From NCBI GenBank assembly GCA_963575745.1, contig CAUYUJ010020525.1:58501-122500 (forward strand): DNA of 64,000 nt, given 5' to 3'. Positions 21,810 to 30,776 of this stretch are shown piece by piece. A model generated the notes under the pieces. That model ran no database searches. It saw only the letters and a program-made list of their open reading frames with translations, and had not been told where the DNA came from. The translations under genes were made by a program, and so were the position numbers. Source of the DNA: Prorocentrum cordatum. Taxonomy: Eukaryota > Sar > Dinophyceae > Prorocentrales > Prorocentraceae. Position 1 is the stretch's first letter. The number at the start of each line of letters is the position of its first letter.

Positions 21810-21989
21810 TACAGTCGGGCCGGTGAAGAAGGAACCTTTGTCGTTGGGGAGGGGCTCAGTGTCCCTTACTTGGTTTACAGTTTGATGTAGGTGCTTCTTC
21901 GGTTTTCAATGGGAGATCGAAGTTTAACTTAGGGGAAGCAGGGGCCTCGTTCCTGATCTAGGGTTCACTGGGACAGCGTTTCGACTGTA
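21810..21989. mobile_element. TA-flanked MITE family 3, copy 2
   Basis: 180 bp between TA dinucleotides. Left TACAGTCGGGCCGGTGAAGA, right GGACAGCGTTTCGACTGTA. The internal text gaaggaacc..ggggaggggctc is shared with copies 1 and 3. Confidence 0.8.
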
Positions 21990-22355
21990 TCCCTACAGCG
22001 CAGTCTCTGGTCGCGTTGCGCGGGTCAGCGGGCCAGGAGTGCCTGGAGGGGGGGGGGGGGACAAAACACGCCAGGCGGCGCGGCGAGAGGGGATAGACCT
22101 GTTGCGCAGCCTGCGCGCGAGGCGTCCGAGAAGTTTCGGAAATTGAGCCAGGCGGCACCTGGCATTCCACAAGGTCCGGCGTCGTTCTGCGCGCTGGTCG
22201 AAACATCAGTGAACGAAGGTCGAGTACAGTCGAGAAAAGAAAACACATAGAAGACCCTTCATCAGCAAGCCGACGAAAGGCGACATGTTAATGCCGAAGA
22301 TGACGATGGTGGGTCATGCCCCATCTACGACATTTTAATGCCGAAGACTGTCGAG

Positions 22356-22491
22356 TACAGTCGGGCCGAGGTGCAAGATCGAGGTCGGCTCGTGGAGGGC
22401 ACCCACATCTCTTTTTGTGCCTGCTGGATGTCCCTGTGCATCCCGGGGAGGGTGCCCTTGGCCGTTTTTTTCTGGCCTGGGTTCGACTGTA
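22356..22491. mobile_element. TA-flanked element with CAGTCGGGCC ends
   Basis: A 136-bp element. Left TACAGTCGGGCCGAGGTGCA, right GGCCTGGGTTCGACTGTA. It shares only the terminal bases with family 3, so it is probably a separate family using the same type of ends. Confidence 0.6.
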
Positions 22492-22808
22492 CTCCAGATT
22501 TCGTAATAAAGGGAGGGGGGTCTCATTTCGGGGGGGGTCTCTTCCAGGCTATCTTGGAGGGCCTGGGGGGTCTGGGGACGATGTTTTGGAGGGTTCTCCC
22601 ACGGGGGAGGTCTGAAATGGCCTGTCTTGGAGGGTCCAGACTCCCTCCCTTTGACTACGAAATGTGGAGTAGGCGATGCCGTGGTCAGCGTTTTTGGGGG
22701 CCCTATGGAGGGGCCCAGAGCACGCGTGTGTGTGTGTGTTCCCCGCTCTCGGCCCCGCGAACAGCGTCGACGTCGAGAGCCGATGCACGCGCGCAGATGC
22801 ACACGACA

Positions 22809-22991
22809 TACAGTGGGGGGCCCATGCCAAGAAACACCCTGCTTGCCTCCAGGGTGCCCTGGGTTGCTTGGGTTTCGGTGGCTTTGCGATGGAGGGCGCG
22901 ACGTTCCCGCGCCGAAAGTCGACGGACGCCCTGGAGTCTCGGGGCTGGGTTTCTTGTGGAAGGTTTCTTGTGGTCGGGCCCCCACCTGTGA
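22809..22991. mobile_element. TA-flanked MITE family 4, copy 2
   Basis: Left TACAGTGGGGGGCCCATGCC, right TTCTTGTGGTCGGGCCCCCA followed by CCTGTG. The right TA is decayed. The body is about 85 percent like copies at 20,584 and 47,981 by eye. Confidence 0.75.
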
Positions 22992-23049
22992 CACATCGTG
23001 ACGCCATCACGGCCTGGGCCATGCATTCAGGGGACGAATTTGCCAGCGG

Positions 23050-23400
23050 GGATCTGATGTGGGCGACGCTTGCGCTCGGCAAAAGCGCGTGGCTGCGACT
23101 GGCGCCGTGTGCGGCTGGAAGCGATCCCACGCCGCGCGCAGCTGGAACGCTCGCGCTCCGCAAAAATGCATGACTGGGGCCCGCGCCGTGGGCGGCTGGA
23201 ACGCTCTCGCTGAGCTGAAACCCGCGCCGTGGGCGGCTGGAACGCTCGCGCTGGGCAAAAATTGTGGGCTGGAGCCGACACCGTGGGCGGCTGGGGCGGC
23301 CGGAACACTCCCCCTCCTGAACATTCTGGACTGGAGCCACCCCTTCTCGTCGGCATCGGCGGCTGGAGCATTTCTCTTCGTAAGAGCTGAGGGCTGGAAA
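23050..23400. repeat. About 56-bp GCGCCGTGGGCGGCTGGAACG minisatellite
   Basis: Units combine cgccgtgggcggctggaac with gctcgcgctgggcaaaaa. At least six irregular copies run 23,065-23,380. Confidence 0.75.
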
Positions 23401-23519
23401 CTCACTCGGCTTAGGGCCTCTCAGCTACGATTAAGTCGGGGGGAGTGGGGGGACGGGCCAGGGGCGGGGGGTCCCAGCACCGTATGCTCGCCTCGCTCCC
23501 GAACTGGGTCAGGCCGCGC

Positions 23520-23760
23520 GTGTGTCTGTCGGTCCGTCCGTCTGTCGGCCGTCGTAGGCGGTCGTCACCGTTTCGGACCATAGGTCGGTCGGTCCGTCGG
23601 TCGTCGTCGGTCGTCGTCTCGGTCGGTCGGTCGGTCGGTGGATCGGTCGTCGTCGGTCGGTCCTGGTCGGTCGGTCGTTCGGTCCAGTCGTCGGGCATCG
23701 GTCGGTCGGTCATCGTCTTCGGTCGTCGTCGTTTCGGTCGTCGGCCGTCGGTCCACAGCT
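23520..23760. repeat. TCGG / TCG microsatellite
   Basis: Tandem ggtcggtc and tcgtcg words lie directly upstream of the candidate N-terminal exon of the RRM gene. Confidence 0.85.
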
Positions 23761-23840
23761 GGAATCCGGCCACGCCATGGCGCGCTCGGACAGCGCGCTA
23801 CTGGAGCCAAAGCGGCTATGGATGCAACGAGGTTGAGAAC

Positions 23841-24208
23841 ATGACGTTGGACCCAAAATCTGCCCGACATGATGTGCTCATTAACATTTCAAAACCAAGA
23901 ACTGTCCAAACACTGCAGACCCCACCTTTCTGCGGCACTTCTCGAGCCTGCTTTGATCTGCGAGGGCCCCCAGGGGCCCAGAACGAGGCAACAGCGCTGG
24001 GCGTGAACAGCGCTGCACACGTTCATCTCATGGTTCCGCCACGCCCGCATCGTGAAGGCGCGGTGGCGGATGACAAGGCGTTCCTCCTCAATTACGCCTG
24101 CGTGCTCAAGAGGGCCGCCGAGGGAGAGCAGCCAGGCGTGGCCCGGGAGGTGTCCCTGACCGCCCGGGCGGACGCGGGTGCCGCGGGGCAGTTTGGCAAC
24201 GCCGACAG
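23841..24208 (+). CDS. Multi-RRM protein, candidate N-terminal exon
   Basis: This frame is open from an ATG at 23,841 and joins, without a shift, the RRM-bearing exon that follows. The best-supported part is the 3' portion (FLLNYACVLKRAAEGEQPG, then a short Ala/Gly segment ending NADRK), whose composition is protein-like rather than repeat-driven. The start is a guess: upstream lies a TCGG microsatellite and an earlier exon is possible. The exon ends inside CAGGAAGCAGC, an 11-bp word repeated 339 bp downstream. Removal of 339 bp keeps the frame. With the break set after CAG, the intron would run GA..AG; GA donors are known in dinoflagellates. Confidence 0.4.
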
Positions 24209-24547
24209 GAAGCAGCCTCTCGTTCTCCCCTTCCTCCTCCTCCACCTCCTCCTCCTCCTCCTCCACCTCCTCGTGCTCCTCTTCGTCTTCCCCTCCCTCC
24301 CTCCCCCTCCTCTTCCTCCTCCTCTCGATGCTCGCTGTCTCTTCCTTCTCCCTCCCTCCCTCATGTCTTTGTCGTGGTCGCCGTCGCCCGCCCCCGCAGA
24401 GAAGCCGGGATATGGCAGCCACGCGGCCCACCTCGCGTGTGTTTCTTCCCTCGGATGTGTCCTCGCACCTCGTCCCTTCTTTCTCCTACACCCTCCTTCC
24501 TCCCTCCTATCCTCCTTCCAGCCTCCTCCCTCCCCCGGGGGGGGCAG
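24209..24547 (+). other. Candidate intron 0 (GA-AG, 11-bp direct repeats)
   Basis: It lies between two copies of CAGGAAGCAGC (24,206-24,216 and 24,545-24,555). Length is 339 nt, a multiple of three. The inside is CTC/CCT-rich with a GC-rich part around 24,370-24,450. The 3' edge ggggcag|gaag fits the dinoflagellate AG|G preference. Confidence 0.5.
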
Positions 24548-24863
24548 GAAGCAGCAGCGCAGCTTCCTGAAGGAGGCGAGAGCAGCACGGAGGTCCAACA
24601 GCGGACTTCTCGTCGACGGTGGCGAGGACCAGGGCACGGGGAGCATCTCGCTGAATGCCACAACCGCTCCGTCATGCAGGGGGGAGATTTACGACCTTGG
24701 CACGATGGCGCACCTGCAGAGCATGTACGCCATGAGCCAGATGGCCGCGTACGGAGCCATCGCCGCAGGCTGCACCACGGTGCTTCTGAGGAACATCCCC
24801 GGCCGGTACACGCGCGAGACGCTGGCGAAGCGTCTGGATGAAGGCTACAAGGGGCAGTACGAT
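24548..24863 (+). CDS. Multi-RRM protein exon: N-terminal half of Mei2-type RRM 1
   Basis: Encodes a linker (with YAMSQMAAYGAIAAG) followed by TTVLLRNIPGRYTRETL and KGQYD. These are the beta-1 strand and helix of the C-terminal RRM of Mei2-like proteins (family pattern TVMIRNIPNKYT..L...ID..KGKYDFFYLP). Mei2-type RRMs bind RNA; in fission yeast Mei2 acts in meiosis, but no such role can be inferred here. The domain stops exactly at YD. The rest (FVYLPIDF..) is found 2.77 kb downstream in the same frame, so an intron must intervene. The exon edge carries GAT, repeated at the downstream edge. Confidence 0.8.
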
Positions 24864-24918
24864 TCAAGCAGCTTCGCGTCCACGTCCCACCCCCACTAGT
24901 GTGGCCGTAGCTAGGGTT

Positions 24919-24957
24919 CAGTCGGGCCTGTCCCTCTACGGGAGGAATCTCCAAAAT
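24919..24957. mobile_element. MITE family 1, left half (split copy)
   Basis: cagtcgggcctgtccctcta followed by cgggaggaatctccaaaat, then interrupted. The right half resumes near 25,690. Confidence 0.7.
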
Positions 24958-25690
24958 TACCCCAGTGCGACCCTACCTAGAAGTTGGAGCCCCTAGGAAA
25001 GCAGCATTAGTTGCTATGCTATGCTATGCTGTACGATGCTATGCTGCGCTATGCTATGATATGCTATGCTATGCCATACTGCGCTATGTTATGCTATGCT
25101 AAGCTATGATATGATATGATATGTTATGCTGCGCTATGGTATGCTATGCTATGCTATGATATGATATGATATGCCTTGCGTGGCTATGTTATGCTATGCT
25201 ATGCTATGCTAATGCAGCGCTGCCCTATGCTAAGCTAAGCTTAGCTAAGCTAAGCTAACCCTCTAGGCAGAGCCTAAGTAGGGAATTATACCCATGCTAC
25301 TTACCCGAACAGAAAACTAAACTGGCAACGCGGTTGGCACACACGAGCGGCGCCACAAAATACACCCACAGATCCGGGGCAGGAGGACCAGGAGCTGGAT
25401 GACGGTGAGGATGGCGAGGAGGAGCTATGCTACGCTATGCTATGCTGTGCTCTGCTATGCTAAAGCTCAGCGAAGATAAGATGAAGGTAAGCTAAGCTAA
25501 CATAAACCTGAGCTAAGATGAAGCTAAGCTAAGCGAAGATGAAATAAGCTAAGCGCACCGCTAAGCTAAGGGGACGTAACTGGGGGAACCGCGGGGCGGA
25601 TCCTGGGGGAACCGCGCGGGGCGATTTCCACTGCCCGGCTCCTTTAAGATAGAGAGTAAGAACTTTTCTAGGCAGAGCCTAGTCAGGGAA
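24958..25690. repeat. Insert of ATGCT / AAGCT pentamer arrays in a split MITE
   Basis: About 730 bp. It has tandem tatgc/atgct pentamers (25,015-25,215 and 25,425-25,455) and aagct(a) words (25,225-25,260 and 25,465-25,570). ctaggcagagcctaa/gt occurs at 25,263 and at 25,667, the latter close to the insert's right edge. Composition is AT-rich relative to the neighbourhood. Confidence 0.7.
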
Positions 25691-25807
25691 ATAGTTGAGA
25701 AATAGTCAGGGGACGATTTTTTTAGTATTCTCGAGCATGTTTGGAGTATGTTCTGACTATTTTCAGTTTTTCGTCCAAAATCCCCCCGTAGGGGGACAGG
25801 CCCGACC
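25691..25807. mobile_element. MITE family 1, right half (split copy)
   Basis: Resumes with tagttgagaaatagtcaggg, keeps the core gacgattttt..agtatt and ends CCGTAGGGGGACAGGCCCGA followed by CC. It pairs with 24,919-24,957. Confidence 0.7.
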
Positions 25808-25999
25808 TCAAGCTAGGGACGAGAGGCTGGGATGGATGGCCAGCTTTTGGATCGGATGCCTGGTCGGCGGGCCACTTGGCTAGGCGACGTGTCGAGGGAA
25901 CAAGGCCTCGTCGAAGAGTGGGGTGGAGGCTGTGTGTTTTAAACAAGGTGCTCCGGAAGTAGTGAGGTCATAGATCGATCAAGGGGGAGCAGGAGGATC

Positions 26000-26167
26000 A
26001 TGTCGATATGGATGATGATGGTGATTATGCTGATTGTGATGATGCTAGCGATGCTGATGACGATGATGATGATGCTGATGATGTTGATCATCATAAGTGT
26101 GTTGATGATGACGATGATGATGACGATGCTGGTCATGATGATGCTGATGATGCTGATGATGATGTTC

Positions 26168-26237
<70 letters not shown>

Positions 26238-26285
26238 CAATGATGGTCATGATGCTACTGATGCTGTTGCTGCTGATGATGATCA
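26000..26285. repeat. GAT microsatellite
   Basis: GATGAT repeats with interruptions (GCTGATGATG and similar), purest at 26,155-26,240. Met- or Asp-rich frames are artefacts. Confidence 0.95.
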
Positions 26286-26429
26286 TAATGGCCACCAGGC
26301 AGTAGAGAGACGCAGCCGCTGTCCAAAGCGGACATGCCATGCAAACCCAGCGTAGGATCGGGTGGAAAAGGAGGTGGAGGAGGACGAGGAAGAGGACGAC
26401 GACGTTGAGAAGAAGGATTGCGGAACAGA

Positions 26430-26552
26430 AATAAGATGCAAGAGAGAGAGAGAGAACAACAACAAATAATGAGGGGAAGAGGGGAATACATAAAAAAGTA
26501 CCGAAAGAGAGAGAGAGAGAGAGAGGGCGAGAGAAAGAGAGAGAGAGAGGGT
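26430..26552. repeat. GA dinucleotide tracts
   Basis: Two runs of GAGAGA (26,438-26,454 and 26,507-26,550) lie within intron A. Confidence 0.85.
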
Positions 26553-26734
26553 TTTGCAAGGTATCTTAGAGCGACCTTCTGCGTTCGCCGAGGCACTACT
26601 TGGGGGCATCTGGAACCGTCTTGATGCCTTCCTTCGTGTTGCCCCCTTGTGCTTGCTGAGGGGTGTCTGGGGTCGCCCAGAGGAGCCGCCTAGAACGGCT
26701 GGGCATTCTAGCCCCCGGCCCCCCATCCCCCCCC

Positions 26735-26789
26735 TCCTCCTCCTCCTCCTCCTCCCTCCTCCTCCTCCTCCTCCTCCTCCTCCTCCTCC

Positions 26790-26867
<78 letters not shown>

Positions 26868-26901
26868 CCCTCCTCCTCCTCCTCCTCCTCCTCCCCTCCT
26901 C

Positions 26902-26933
<32 letters not shown>

Positions 26934-26935
26934 AT
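26735..26935. repeat. CTC-CAT-CTC composite microsatellite
   Basis: CTC triplets, then about 25 CAT triplets (26,790-26,865), then CTC again. The order echoes the tract at the start of the window. Confidence 0.95.
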
Positions 26936-27119
26936 AGCGTGACGCCCCTCCCCCCCCAGTGCACTCCGGGCACTGCCGCCGTGCGCACGGCGGGGGGAGG
27001 CGCTACATCATAACCCCCTCTGGACCCCGCCCCCCCCCCCCCCCCCGCCCTATAAGGCCAACTGTCGCTGAAAATGAAGAAACGCGCTCCTGGGCTGCGT
27101 TGGCGGCCGCCGGTCGGCA

Positions 27120-27470
27120 CCTTGGGCTGTTCGGCCTCTTGGGCCGTCTGAAGAATTCTGGGGGCTGTTTGGGGCGATCGTTTGGGGCCTTGTCGCGCCC
27201 GTTTGGGGAAGTCATTTGGGCCCCTCTTGACGGCGACTTGGGACGTTCAGGGGCACTCATTGGGCCACCTTGGCCGAACCGTGCGAAGCAGACGCCACTT
27301 AGACAACATGCGGTTCTTGATTGGTGTGGGTTGTTCTGGACTCTCTTGGGGCATGGTGGGGGGCATTCTTGTTGCTTTCTGTTGCCTCTTGGGTGCTCGC
27401 GATGGGCCCGCTGGAGCTTGTTGGGGCCACTGTCGTCATCTTGGAAGCCTTTGCGGCTGTCTGAGCAACG
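27120..27470. repeat. CTTGGGGGCC minisatellite block 2
   Basis: Degenerate ggcctcttgggccgtct words lie within the 3' part of intron A. Confidence 0.7.
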
Positions 27471-27629
27471 TCCTTTAGCTGTCCACGGCATTCTTCGGCT
27501 CCCCAAGCCTGTTTTAGCTTTCCCTGCCGTCCCACCTCCCACCCAATACAAGCCGACGACCTGGATCCCTCCGCGGGTATGTTTGAAGGGGGGACATCCT
27601 CCACGCTGGTACCCAAGGGGTCGGCGGAT

Positions 27630-27932
27630 TTCGTCTACCTTCCCATCGACTTCGATAGCACGTTGAACTTGGGATACGCCTTCATTAATTTCCGCACACC
27701 TTACAGCGCGTCCAATTTCGTGGCGGAGTTTCACAACGCCGAGGCCAAGAATGTGTTTCCTCGCTTCGGCAGCAAAAAGGTGTGCGAGGTGTCGTATGCT
27801 CGCGTGCAGGGCTTAGAGGCAAACATCGACAGCATGCGTTGCGAGAGTGTATTCGAGAAGCTGGTGGAGAAGCCCGAGTGGCAACCGCTCTGCTTGGACG
27901 CGACGGGCGCGCCCATTCCTCTCGACAGGATG
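27630..27932 (+). CDS. Multi-RRM protein exon: C-terminal half of RRM 1
   Basis: Continues the Mei2-type RRM with FVYLPIDF, GYAFINFRT and CEVSYARVQG, matching the RNP-1-like strand and the YARIQG end of the family. Then comes VEKPEWQPLCLDATG, the same WQPL block that closes RRMs 2-5. The frame then runs into IPLDRM and repeat-derived sequence. At GGATG (27,928-27,932) it can be joined to the next exon, which is preceded by an identical GGATG (32,689-32,693). The joined text DRM-QGKKSRGGKTPK matches the linker pattern seen after the other RRMs (SEGKKKSDRTPK). Confidence 0.8.
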
Positions 27933-28499
27933 ATTCTCTCGCTTCGCGGGGTACATGTCCGGACTGCAGGGAGCACGGGCGTTTGGGAATTCTTTGGAGT
28001 TGTTTGGAAGTTGCTTGGGGACCTCTTGGGGGCCTACTGGGCCTCTTGGGGCCTTTCGGAGGCAATTCGTTGATTCCCTGGCGGTGCGGACGTCACCGGG
28101 GGGAGGGGGGGAGGGGCCGGTCACGTCATGAGTCGCACCCGCGGAGGATGAACGGAGAGGTCCGATAATGTTTGGCTTGGGAGTGGAGCCATTTGGAGCC
28201 GTTTTGTGACCACATCGGGCCGTCTTGCAGCAATATTAGCCATCTTGAGGCCCTCTTAGAGCCTTAGAGGCCGATACTTTCGATTCTCCTCTGCCTCCGC
28301 GACCACCTCCTTTTTCCGTTCCTCGTCTGCGGCACGCTCCGTCGAATCTGTTGTTTCCGCGCCCCGGTTTCCTTCTGCACGCGTTTGACCTTTGCGACGC
28401 CGCCGACCAAAAGTCAGCACAGGACAACGCCAAGTTCAAATCCCGATGAGCACTGAAACAACGCGCCAGTAGTATACAACTGCACGGGCCTCCAGGTGG

Positions 28500-29050
28500 T
28501 TTCTTGGGGCCGTTAGGGGGCCTCTTGGGGTCTTTTGGATGCCTCCTCGGGGTCCCTGGGGGTCCCTGGGGGCATCTTGAGGGCCTATTTGGGGCATATT
28601 TTGAGCCTCTTGAGGGCCTCTTGGGGGGCTCTTGCGGGGCTCTTGTGCCATCTGGGCCCTTCGGACCGATCGGAGGCCGTCTTCGGGGCCTCTCGGGGTC
28701 GCACTGGGGCTCTCGTGGGGCCCTCCTGTGCCGCCTTGGGGGCTTCTTGGCCCGTCTTGGCGGCCTCTTTGGGCCATCTTGGGGCCCTCTTGGGCCGTCT
28801 CGCCTCTTGGGGCAATTTGGGAGGCTCCTTGGGCTGTCATGGCCCCGCGGGGGTGGAGCAAGAACAAGAGAATACCAAAGGACAGATCATGTTTCTGGGC
28901 CTCTGCAGGCGCTCTTGGCAGCCCCCCTTGGGGCCTTCGGGGCCGTCTGGGGGGCCGCGTGGGCCCTCTCGGGGCCACCCTGGGCCGTCTTGAGGCCGTC
29001 TTGGCCCGTCGTGCGGGCATTCTGAGCCGTCTCGAGGCCCACCTTGGGGT
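28500..29050. repeat. CTTGGGGGCC minisatellite block 3
   Basis: Dense degenerate units (ggcctcttgggggcctcttg) inside intron B, with further runs at 29,580-30,260, 31,010-31,350 and 31,960-32,540. Confidence 0.8.
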
Positions 29051-29227
29051 CCCATGGAGGCTTCGAAACGTTTCGGTACGTATTCGATCCCCGGAATGGG
29101 GGTCGTCAAGTTTGGTCCGACGATGTGGCGCGACTCCAAGGGGGGTATGGGGAGGAGACACAAGAACGCAGCAACACACCATGCAGCAATTGGGCAATCA
29201 TTGGACACACTGGACACGTTGAATGTA

Positions 29228-29458
29228 TCAAGCAGTGGCGAGGCGTCCTGGTTCGCCTATAGGCCCACCAAAGAATGTTCTAATAACCTTGTGCCGTTCC
29301 AACGAAATGATATTAAAACATTTCTGGCTGGAGCTGTCTTGTACTAATACATCGGCTTCATGTTCTAAGAGCATTGTTTTTTTATGAGAACATTTTGGGG
29401 TTCTAAGAACATGTAGTGGTAGGCTTATGAGAATGCCAGGACGGTCGGTACCTGCTCA
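29228..29458 (+). mobile_element. Inverted-repeat element family 8 (CCTATAGGCC), copy 1
   Basis: Begins agcagtggcgaggcgtcctg and ends with an inverted relative (aggcttatgagaatgcc..ggtcggtacctgct). It has an AT-rich core with ttctaagaacat-type internal repeats. The second copy is at 40,681-40,914. Confidence 0.7.
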
Positions 29459-30599
29459 AATTCAGGCAATGGCCGAAAAGCGCAAACGCTGCCGCTCAGC
29501 ACGTCACGTCCGGACGTGGATTCTTAGGCTGCCGCCACGCCGCCGAGCCCTTGTGGGGCTGGCGGTTGCTTCGTGTTGATCCTGAGGTCCTCTTGGGGGG
29601 CTTCTTGGAGCCCTTCTGAGGCTTCATGGGGAGGCCTTGGGCGGCAGGGCTCGATATGTGTTGGCGGCGCGCACAAGGGGGTGGAGGGAGGGGGGAGGGC
29701 TTCTTAGACGGAGGTTGCTTCTTAGAAGGCGCCGGCCTTACATCTATAGATGAGACCCGCGCCTTCTAAGAAGCAGGGGTGCTTCTAAGAAGCCCTCCCC
29801 CACTCCCCCTACTCCCCTCTGCGCGTGGCTGAATGTGGGCTCGGATTCCACATCGGGGCCCTTCTTGGGGCGGTCGTGGGATCCTTTTCGCCATCTTGGA
29901 GCCTCTGAGGCCGTCTTTGGGGCCGTGTGGTGACCCTCGTGGGCCGTTTAGGGCCCTCTTGGAGGCCTCTGGGGACATTCTGGGGATCTCGGGTAGCCTG
30001 TGGGGTCGTCGTGGCGCGTCGGAGAATCGCAAAGGCGAGAACGCAAATATCTGTCAAAAAACCGTATCAGATCGATACATGCTGCCTCTTGGGAGGCATC
30101 CTGGAGGCCTCTCTTGTGCGTCTCGGGGGCATCTTGGGCCGTCTGGAGGCCCTGGGCGTCACGGAGCGACCTTCCGGCGACCCGGGGCCCTCTTGGACCG
30201 TCTGGGGGGGGCTTGCTGGGGCCGTCGTGGGGGGCCGCTTTGGGCCCTCCTGGCCCGTGCCGGGGCCCTCGATCCTCCCAGGGTGCGTTCGGCCTGGGCC
30301 TGGGGGGCTGGGCGGGCCCCCACGTCCACCTAGACAGCACCAGGCCCCGGGGGGAGTGGCTGGGCAGGACTCGTTTCGATTCCTCCAGTTCGATTCGATT
30401 CGATTTCGATGGCCTCCGATGCCGATTCGATTCGACTTCGGATTCCGATCTGTGCTCCGACTCCTCAGTGGAGGCGTAATCGCTTGCCGATGTCCGCCGA
30501 TTCGACTTCTCCCGACTCGGCTGCCGATTTCAGCCGATCCGGCTGATTTCGATCGCCGATCCGACTTATCGATTCGATTCTGGGTTCTCTTGGCATCTC

Positions 30600-30632
30600 A
30601 CACGCCGATGGCACCCCAACGGGTCGGCGGAT
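30600..30632 (+). repeat. Intron-end motif, internal copy 3
   Basis: acacgccgat..accccaacgggtcggcggat is the third copy of the motif that ends introns A and B. An open frame follows for about 65 codons but shows no RRM similarity. Confidence 0.55.
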
Positions 30633-30720
30633 TGTGCCGCCAGGTGCGCCCTGCATGTATTTCTGAGATGGGCGGTAGGCTTGCACGCATGGGGCAATAT
30701 GATGCCCCCCGCCGTCTTGT

Positions 30721-30776
30721 CTCGCGGCCTACATGGATCCAAGTGCACCTTCGGTTTGATCCGTGTAGGCCGCGAG
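30721..30776. repeat. Strong short hairpin
   Basis: CTCGCGGCCTACA..GGATC is mirrored by GATCC..TGTAGGCCGCGAG around a loop of about 16 bases. Confidence 0.7.

Larger units (their letters stand above)
24864..27629 (+). other. Intron A of the multi-RRM gene (2,766 nt)
   Basis: Splits RRM 1 between ..KGQYD and FVYLP... GAT occurs at both edges (24,861-24,863 and 27,627-27,629), so the exact cut cannot be fixed. No GT-AG pair fits. The 5' edge reads GATTC..GCTTCGCG and the 3' edge ends acccaaggggtcggcggat; both are shared with intron B. It contains a MITE interrupted by ATGCT arrays, a long GAT tract, CTC/CAT tracts and CTTGGGGGCC repeats. Confidence 0.7.

Noticed and set aside
23445-23760. N-terminal extension of the RRM gene through 23.45-23.76 kb
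   Set aside because: The open frame there is a translation of TCGG/TCG microsatellite; I start the candidate exon at the later ATG.
26000-26305. Poly-Met or poly-Asp proteins at 26.0-26.35 kb
   Set aside because: Direct translation of a GAT microsatellite inside intron A.
28425-28450. gttcaaatcccg resembling a tRNA T-loop
   Set aside because: No acceptor stem, D-arm or anticodon arm can be folded around it.
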